Positions 59,252 to 64,000 of a stretch of DNA of 64,000 nt are shown here, piece by piece. How positions within the stretch are numbered: position 1 is the stretch's first letter; each line of letters opens with the position of its first letter. The notes below the pieces were generated by a model. That model was given only the letters and a program-made list of their open reading frames with translations. It was not told the DNA's origin and did no database searches. The position numbers were made by a program, and so were the translations under genes. This DNA is from Sporomusa silvacetica DSM 10669 (GTDB taxonomy: Bacteria > Bacillota > Negativicutes > Sporomusales > Sporomusaceae), in assembly GCF_002257705.1 (NCBI RefSeq), contig NZ_LSLK01000102.1, forward strand, positions 1-64,000. The letters run 5' to 3'.

Positions 59252-60296
59252 AGAACTAATTGCAGCCATAAAACCACTGGATAAGGTAGCAATGGAGCGG
59301 TGTCAACTAAGAGTCGATAATCTAACTAAGCCGTTACACAGTTTGTACTCATTCGAACATATCGCCTGTAAGCTTGCAGGCATTACCGGGAATAGCCGGC
59401 CGCGATCACTGGAAAAAAGTATCATTATTATGGCCGCTGATAATGGTATAGCAGACGCAATTGACCAGCAGTTGCTGCCAACAGCTGAACGATTGCAAGT
59501 TTTCGGCCAGGGAAAGGCACCGATCCAGGTGTTTGCTGCCCATGTTCAGGCCAAGCTAATTGTGGTGGATATTGGCATTGCTGCCGAGTTGCCGTTATCT
59601 CCGGCAGTATGTCAGGAAAAGATCACTTATGGCAGCCAAAATAGTATGGATGGCCCGGCTATGACTCGCGAACAAGCGCTGCAAGCGATTGCAGTGGGGA
59701 TAAGAATGGCCCGTGTAGAGATTGCGCGCGGTTGCCAGGTGATCGGCTTGGGTGAAATGGGGCAGGCTGGCCTGGTTGCCGGTATGGCGGTTGTCGCCTG
59801 CTACCATGATGGGCCACTGCCGGGCTTGACCAGGCAGGAGGCAGAACTTGTCAATACAGCCGTAGCAGCCAACCGCCCGGATGCTACTGATCCATTGGAT
59901 ATTCTGACTAAGGTAGGTGGTTTAGCTATAGCTGGGTTAGTAGGCGTTATTCTTGGGGCTGCGGCCGGGCGGGCGGCCGTGGTGTTAGACGGTTTAGCCA
60001 CAAGTGCGGCCGCCCTGATTGCTATAAACCTGGTTCCAGACGTTAAGCCCTATTTGATAGGCTCGCACGTTGCTGCCGAACCAGTCCATGAGACTGCCTT
60101 GGTATTGCTTGGTGTACCGGCCTATCTCCAACTTAAAATGAATCTAGGAGAGGGGACAGGTGCAGCACTCGGGATGTCAATAATTAATGCAACTCTTCAT
60201 ATGCTAAATGACATGAAAACCTTTGGTGAGGCCGAAGTCGCTGTGGCGCAGGACGGACCGGGTGCTCTGCGGCAAAGCAAGGATGTTAGAGATTAG
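59244..60296 (+). CDS. CobT paralogue, ArsA/ArsB-like lower-ligand phosphoribosyltransferase, second
   Basis: A 350-residue CobT family protein that overlaps the first by eight bases, so the two are made as a pair. It keeps LGEGTGAALGMS but has GLGEMGQAGLVAG in place of the GLGEMGIGNTT block of standard CobT, and MAADNGIADAIDQ in place of ADHGV. The lost GNTT contacts suggest that it is not a stand-alone enzyme, which fits a heterodimer of the ArsAB type. It ends in a long hairpin terminator. Confidence 0.88.
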   Translation: MLEELIAAIKPLDKVAMERCQLRVDNLTKPLHSLYSFEHIACKLAGITGNSRPRSLEKSIIIMAADNGIADAIDQQLLPTAERLQVFGQGKAPIQVFAAHVQAKLIVVDIGIAAELPLSPAVCQEKITYGSQNSMDGPAMTREQALQAIAVGIRMARVEIARGCQVIGLGEMGQAGLVAGMAVVACYHDGPLPGLTRQEAELVNTAVAANRPDATDPLDILTKVGGLAIAGLVGVILGAAAGRAAVVLDGLATSAAALIAINLVPDVKPYLIGSHVAAEPVHETALVLLGVPAYLQLKMNLGEGTGAALGMSIINATLHMLNDMKTFGEAEVAVAQDGPGALRQSKDVRD

Positions 60297-60319
60297 CAAG
60301 CTATAGGTTTACGTGTATC

Positions 60320-60377
60320 AAATCCGAAACCAGGCAAAAGACAGTATAATACTATCTTTTGCCTGGTTTCGGATTTC
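60320..60377. terminator. Long hairpin after the arsAB-like pair
   Basis: AAATCCGAAACCAGGCAAAAGA pairs perfectly over 22 bp with its complement (13-base loop). T-rich only inside the stem; likely a terminator. Confidence 0.75.
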
Positions 60378-60483
60378 TGGCAGTCTTATATGATACGAAG
60401 AATGAATAGGCAAGTAGTAGGGGTAGTACCAGCAAGCGTGTCATGTACTGAAAAGTAATTGTTATAATTTGAAATAATTCAAA

Positions 60484-60518
60484 GCATACTTTAATCTTTT
60501 AAAAATATTAAAGTATGC
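60484..60518 (-). terminator. Terminator of the GAPDH gene
   Basis: GCATACTTTAAT pairs with ATTAAAGTATGC (11-base loop) just beyond the minus-strand GAPDH stop. Confidence 0.65.
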
Positions 60519-60550
60519 CTTGAGTTTCTGTATTAGCTTGCAAATATATA

Positions 60551-61564
60551 TTAAAATTTTGCAAAATAATTGGCCGTTTTCACCATTTGGCTCACATATG
60601 AGCTTTCATTATCAAACCACGACGCTACTTGCACTTGATATGTATCCTCTTCCATCTTACTAACCATCGTTTGTGTAGCATCAAATAATGCTCCATAGGT
60701 GATGCCAATTATATCCGATGAGACGAATTCTTCTTCCGTATAGCCATATGAGTCTGATGAACATGCCTTCATAGCTGCGTTGATGCTTTCTACTGTTATG
60801 TTTTGTCCGGTAACTACTGCGATGAAAAGAATCAAAGAGCCTGCCGCGACGGGGACTCGTTGAGCAGAACCACAAAGTTTTCCCTCTAATTCAGGAATTA
60901 CAAGTCCAATTGCTTTAGCAGCTTCTGCTGTAGTAGGTACGATGTTAACCGGTGCAGAACGTGATCTTCTCAAGTTACCCTTTCTTTGTGGCCCATCAAG
61001 TATCATTTGGGTTGCTGTAAACGCGTGAATGGTAGTTGAAATACCGCTTTGAATTGGTGCATAGTCATGTAGCGCTTTGGCCATGAGAGCTAAACAATTA
61101 GTTGAACATGACGCAGCAGAAATAATTTGGTCACTCGCTCTTACTAAATTTTCGTTGATGCCAAAAACAATAGTAGGCATGTCCGCTCCAGCTGGGGCAG
61201 AAATAACAACCTTCTTGGCTCCGGCATGAAGATGAGCCTCTGATTTACCCTTTGATAAGTAGGCGCCAGAACACTCCAGCACAATGTCTACGTCAAGCTG
61301 TCGCCAAGGAAGTTTTAATGCGTCGGTTTCATGATATACATTAATCTTTTTACTGCTAACGCTAATAAAGTTGTCACCGGATGTTACCTCATTAGCAAGT
61401 TTGTACCTGCCTTGCGTTGAATCATTCTTTAAAAGATAGGATAGCATTGTAGAATCTGCTAAATCATTTATTGCGACGATTTCATATCCTTCCATATCAA
61501 AAATATGTTTAAATGCAAGGCGTCCTACACGGCCAAAACCATTTATTGCAACTTTTATACTCAT
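60551..61564 (-). CDS. gap: Glyceraldehyde-3-phosphate dehydrogenase, divergent
   Basis: A 337-residue GAPDH. VAINGFGRVGRLAFK is the NAD loop, SAASCSTNCLAL holds the catalytic Cys and STTIHAFTATQ the catalytic His. The usual C-terminal WYDNEWSY is here WFDNESSY and TNDQ is TATQ, so it differs from the common glycolytic enzyme. GGGGG lies ahead of ATG 61564. No pgk or tpi is adjacent; it follows an AbrB-type membrane gene on the same strand (69 bases), so it is probably a special-purpose copy. An erythrose-4-phosphate dehydrogenase-like role is possible. Confidence 0.9.
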   Translation of the reverse strand: MSIKVAINGFGRVGRLAFKHIFDMEGYEIVAINDLADSTMLSYLLKNDSTQGRYKLANEVTSGDNFISVSSKKINVYHETDALKLPWRQLDVDIVLECSGAYLSKGKSEAHLHAGAKKVVISAPAGADMPTIVFGINENLVRASDQIISAASCSTNCLALMAKALHDYAPIQSGISTTIHAFTATQMILDGPQRKGNLRRSRSAPVNIVPTTAEAAKAIGLVIPELEGKLCGSAQRVPVAAGSLILFIAVVTGQNITVESINAAMKACSSDSYGYTEEEFVSSDIIGITYGALFDATQTMVSKMEEDTYQVQVASWFDNESSYVSQMVKTANYFAKF

Positions 61565-61633
61565 ATTGGAACCCCCTAAAAATCTGTTTGTATATTTTGG
61601 AAAATGCTTCAATATAACAAAGAATATATGAAT

Positions 61634-62683
61634 CTAAAAGAAGGAACAAATCACACTAATTATCTGAGGAAAAAATGTCATAACCACAACGGCACGAATA
61701 ATTTGCAGTATAATAATATCGGTGTTTTGTACTCCAAGGTCAGAAGAAATTAGAGCCATATCCGAAGCCCCGGCAGGAGTGGTGATCAGCATCGCTTCTT
61801 TGCTGCTAAATCCATATAATTTGCTTATAATTTTACCGGTAATAAAGCAGTTGAGAATATACCCTGTGACAGAGATTAAAAGTGGCAGAAGAAGAAATTG
61901 CAACTCAAAAACATCTGTCATTGTGATACTGCTTCCGATATACGCACCGCTTAAAACCTGGGCACCTTGTTTTGCCCAACGGGGCAGATAGGCAAAATCA
62001 AATACAAGTTTTAAGGCCATCACGGATAGTATGGAAAACACAAAAGCTCCTGCAGGTAAGCTGGAGTATTTCCCAATTACCCCAAAGATTAGGGATACTA
62101 TAATGGTTGTTAAGAAAGCTACCCAAGATTTTGTACTCGATTTTTTTCGCTTCGCTGTAAAAGCTTCTCTCTTACTATCGCCATCTATAATCTTTTTTCT
62201 GGTATGATAAGTTAAAATTAGTGACGGTAATATTCCAATTCCCAATACTTGACGCACCATTTGCATTACCGCAACTTTAGGAGCATCCGCTCCCATGGCA
62301 GCGGCGATAATTGGTGTATCACTAATTCCTCCGGGAACAACTGTCATTAGCGACGTTACTAAATCTAAAGGACTAACCCAATAAATGATTGTACCTACAA
62401 GCAAATTCAGTATCAAAAAAGTTAGTAACATGACTATAGTCGGCCCTGCAATATAGGGAAGACGCTTTAAATCGCTTTTCTCTATGGTCGAACCAATAAA
62501 TGCCCCTGCTATAATCAGTACCAATGTTTTTGTTTCGTTTGGCATGAAAGCGCATGCAAATAAAATATTGATGAAAGCTACCCCAACAACAGCGCCAATC
62601 ATCAATCCTCCAGAGATCTTTTGTTTGTAAAATAGAAAACCTAAAGCTCCTCCAACCAAAAGAGTAATTAGTAGATTAATCAT
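61634..62683 (-). CDS. AbrB-family membrane protein (putative transporter)
   Basis: A 349-residue protein with ten or so spans in two repeats. Each repeat has a matching motif: TVVPGGISDTPIIAAAMGAD and LITTPAGASDMALISSDLG, the AbrB (ammonia monooxygenase-like) pattern. It is a likely carrier of unknown substrate. It is divergent from a HTH regulator with a solute-binding type domain, which may control it, and is followed by gap. Confidence 0.88.
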   Translation of the reverse strand: MINLLITLLVGGALGFLFYKQKISGGLMIGAVVGVAFINILFACAFMPNETKTLVLIIAGAFIGSTIEKSDLKRLPYIAGPTIVMLLTFLILNLLVGTIIYWVSPLDLVTSLMTVVPGGISDTPIIAAAMGADAPKVAVMQMVRQVLGIGILPSLILTYHTRKKIIDGDSKREAFTAKRKKSSTKSWVAFLTTIIVSLIFGVIGKYSSLPAGAFVFSILSVMALKLVFDFAYLPRWAKQGAQVLSGAYIGSSITMTDVFELQFLLLPLLISVTGYILNCFITGKIISKLYGFSSKEAMLITTPAGASDMALISSDLGVQNTDIIILQIIRAVVVMTFFPQIISVICSFF

Positions 62684-62710
62684 AATACCAGTCTCTTTCT
62701 TAATCTATAT

Positions 62711-62859
62711 GTGAATCGATACGAAATAATATATAGAAGTTATGATACGTTGATTCACACCGTATTTTTAGGCTAAATTATACCACTTTCGCTTACTATG
62801 TCTAGATACTATTGAAATTAATGTGCGAAATAATATATAATGATGTTAAATAATATATA
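62711..62859. promoter_or_regulatory. Divergent control region with three AT-rich repeats
   Basis: The 12-base word AAATAATATATA occurs at 62724, 62828 and 62848, and GTGAATC/GATTCAC (62711, 62752) form an inverted repeat around the first. They lie between the AbrB gene and the HTH regulator gene and look like operator sites of that regulator. Confidence 0.55.
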
Positions 62860-62876
62860 AATGGAATGAGTGTTTA

Positions 62877-63803
62877 ATGATGGATGATAATAAGGCTTTG
62901 TCTACGCAGCAAGTAGCTGATATTTTACATGTCAGCAAAAGCACGATATACGATCTGATAAAAAAAGGCGAAATTACTTCCTACAAAGTGGGGCGTAAGG
63001 TTCGGTTCACGCAAGAAGATATAGATAACTATATTGCTAAATCAAGAACGTTGCAGAAAGACCACGTTGTATCCGACGTGATATTGGATACAACGCAAAG
63101 TCATAAGAACTTCATTATTTGCGGACAAGATCTTATTTTAGATGTGCTATCAAACTATTTGCGGCTAAATGGCATACCTGCACTGCGAGCATATATCGGT
63201 AGTTATGATAGCCTAGTATCGTTATATCAAGGAAAAGTCCAGGTTACAGCCGCTCATTTGTGGGATAGTGATACTGATCAGTACAATATACCCTATGTAC
63301 GAAGACTACTACCCGGCATTCCTGCTGTTGTAATCCATCTGACGTGCAGAATGCAAGGCTTTTATGTTGCAAAGGGAAACCCGAAAAACATTAGAACATG
63401 GAGTGATTTTGTCAGAGATGACGTTACAATGATCAACCGGGAAAAAGGCGCAGGATCGAGGATTCTATTAGACGAAAATCTTAGACTGCTTGAAATTAGT
63501 GGGACGAAAATTAATGGTTACGCAAACGAAACATCATCCCACCTTACGGTAGCTAGTGCAGTAAGTAGCGGTGATGCGGATGTCGCTGTCGGAAACGAAA
63601 AGATAGCGAGGCAAGTCGATAATATTGAATTTATCCCAATCAAAAAAGAACGCTACCAGCTCATAATAAAAAAAGAAGACCTCAATACACATGAAGTCTC
63701 CACTATGTTAAAAATCATTCGTTCCGCTACTTTCAAAAAGGAATTTGGCAACATTGGCGGATATGATACAACTGACATCGGGAAAATCGTAGCTGAAATA
63801 TAA
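62877..63803 (+). CDS. HTH regulator with periplasmic-binding-type domain
   Basis: A 308-residue regulator. Residues 8-56 are an excisionase/MerR-like helix-turn-helix (LSTQQVADILHVSKSTIYDLIKKGEITSYKVGRKVRFTQEDIDNYI). Residues 75-305 match the PBP_like solute-binding domain (IICGQDLILDVLSNYLRLNG, SGDADVAVGNEKIARQV), as in ModE-like molybdate or tungstate regulators of this type. Two ATG codons stand together at 62877. It faces the AbrB/gap pair and is followed by a cysteine desulfurase gene. Ligand unknown. Confidence 0.88.
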   Translation: MMDDNKALSTQQVADILHVSKSTIYDLIKKGEITSYKVGRKVRFTQEDIDNYIAKSRTLQKDHVVSDVILDTTQSHKNFIICGQDLILDVLSNYLRLNGIPALRAYIGSYDSLVSLYQGKVQVTAAHLWDSDTDQYNIPYVRRLLPGIPAVVIHLTCRMQGFYVAKGNPKNIRTWSDFVRDDVTMINREKGAGSRILLDENLRLLEISGTKINGYANETSSHLTVASAVSSGDADVAVGNEKIARQVDNIEFIPIKKERYQLIIKKEDLNTHEVSTMLKIIRSATFKKEFGNIGGYDTTDIGKIVAEI

Positions 63804-63857
63804 TCGAATGATATAGCAACAGTAGGTTGGCCGAAAATAACGAATGGAGGAAAGAAA

Positions 63858-64000
63858 GTGCCAGAGATATATTTGGACAATAGCGCAACAACTAAACCAT
63901 ATCCGGAGGTAACGGAAAAGGTCGTGAACATGCTTACGGAAGTATACGGAAATCCGTCGTCACTACATCGTCTGGGGGTGAAAAGCAAGTTCGAAATAGA
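63858..64000 (+). CDS. Cysteine desulfurase, NifS/IscS type (cut by window edge)
   Basis: Only the first 47 codons are present. MPEIYLDNSATTKPYPEV and EVYGNPSSLHRLG are the classic start of class V aminotransferases of the NifS/IscS group, which pull sulfur from cysteine. GTG 63858 has GGAGG at 63846-63850. The gene runs past the right edge. Confidence 0.93.
   Translation, partial: MPEIYLDNSATTKPYPEVTEKVVNMLTEVYGNPSSLHRLGVKSKFEI

Noticed and set aside
60320..60377. Mobile element end in the 22-bp hairpin after the CobT pair
   Set aside because: Single copy in the window and placed directly after an operon end; a terminator is simpler.
1..64000. CRISPR arrays, tRNA and rRNA genes, phage genes
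   Set aside because: I looked for regular spaced repeats, tRNA-like cloverleaf ends and phage structural genes and saw none.

Overview
The window looks like chromosomal DNA of an anaerobic, corrinoid-making member of the Negativicutes, most likely near Sporomusa (Sporomusaceae). The reasons are the two adjacent CobT paralogues that resemble the ArsA/ArsB pair described from Sporomusa ovata, the oxygen-sensitive glycyl radical and ferredoxin-linked enzymes, the Firmicute-type strong ribosome binding sites and the moderate G+C content. This is inference from content; no rRNA or marker gene is present.

Layout. 1-1108: 3' part of a group II intron (reverse transcriptase and domain V). 1585-4062: a small gene, then a permease (ArsP_1/DUF318), DGC-domain and thioredoxin-like cassette behind an AT-rich palindrome. 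4741-30885: a 26-kb accessory block that is the most interesting part. It has two glycyl radical enzymes of the isethionate sulfite-lyase type, one activase, three sulfonate/taurine-type ABC systems, an extra lipoprotein, an AprA-like flavoprotein with an AprB-like ferredoxin, a QueG-like iron-sulfur protein, an Ntn hydrolase, an AMP-forming acid:CoA ligase, a four-subunit 2-oxoacid:ferredoxin oxidoreductase and an iron-sulfur flavoprotein. Three operons in this block start with a promoter followed at once by the same short hairpin motif and an overlapping terminator, so they look like one regulon under a shared RNA attenuator. 30888-41773: mixed housekeeping genes (glutamate synthase-like protein, xanthine phosphoribosyltransferase, HAD phosphatases, 3D-domain protein, aquaporin-type facilitator, STAS protein, a two-component system with a patatin between kinase and regulator). 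42172-50488: a co-oriented set with a PP2C phosphatase, ABC_sub_bind lipoprotein-like protein, sensor-MFS fusion, aminotransferase, acetyltransferase-like protein, phosphopantetheinyl transferase and RsbW-like kinase. 50644-56220: histidine kinase plus a tripartite tricarboxylate transporter with a visibly duplicated tctC. 56645-57811: orphan branched-chain amino acid type binding protein. 57903-60296: cobalamin riboswitch and arsAB-like genes. 60551-63803: divergent GAPDH and AbrB-type membrane protein, divergent from a HTH/periplasmic-binding-type regulator. 63858-end: start of a NifS/IscS cysteine desulfurase.

How the large block may work (inference): sulfonates enter through the ABC systems; the glycyl radical enzymes, activated by the single radical SAM enzyme, cut the C-S bond and release sulfite plus a carbonyl product; the AprAB-like pair could handle sulfite or be a separate redox step; if the carbonyl product is a 2-oxoacid, the oxidoreductase would convert it to an acyl-CoA and the ligase could recover ATP. 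Substrates cannot be read from the sequence.
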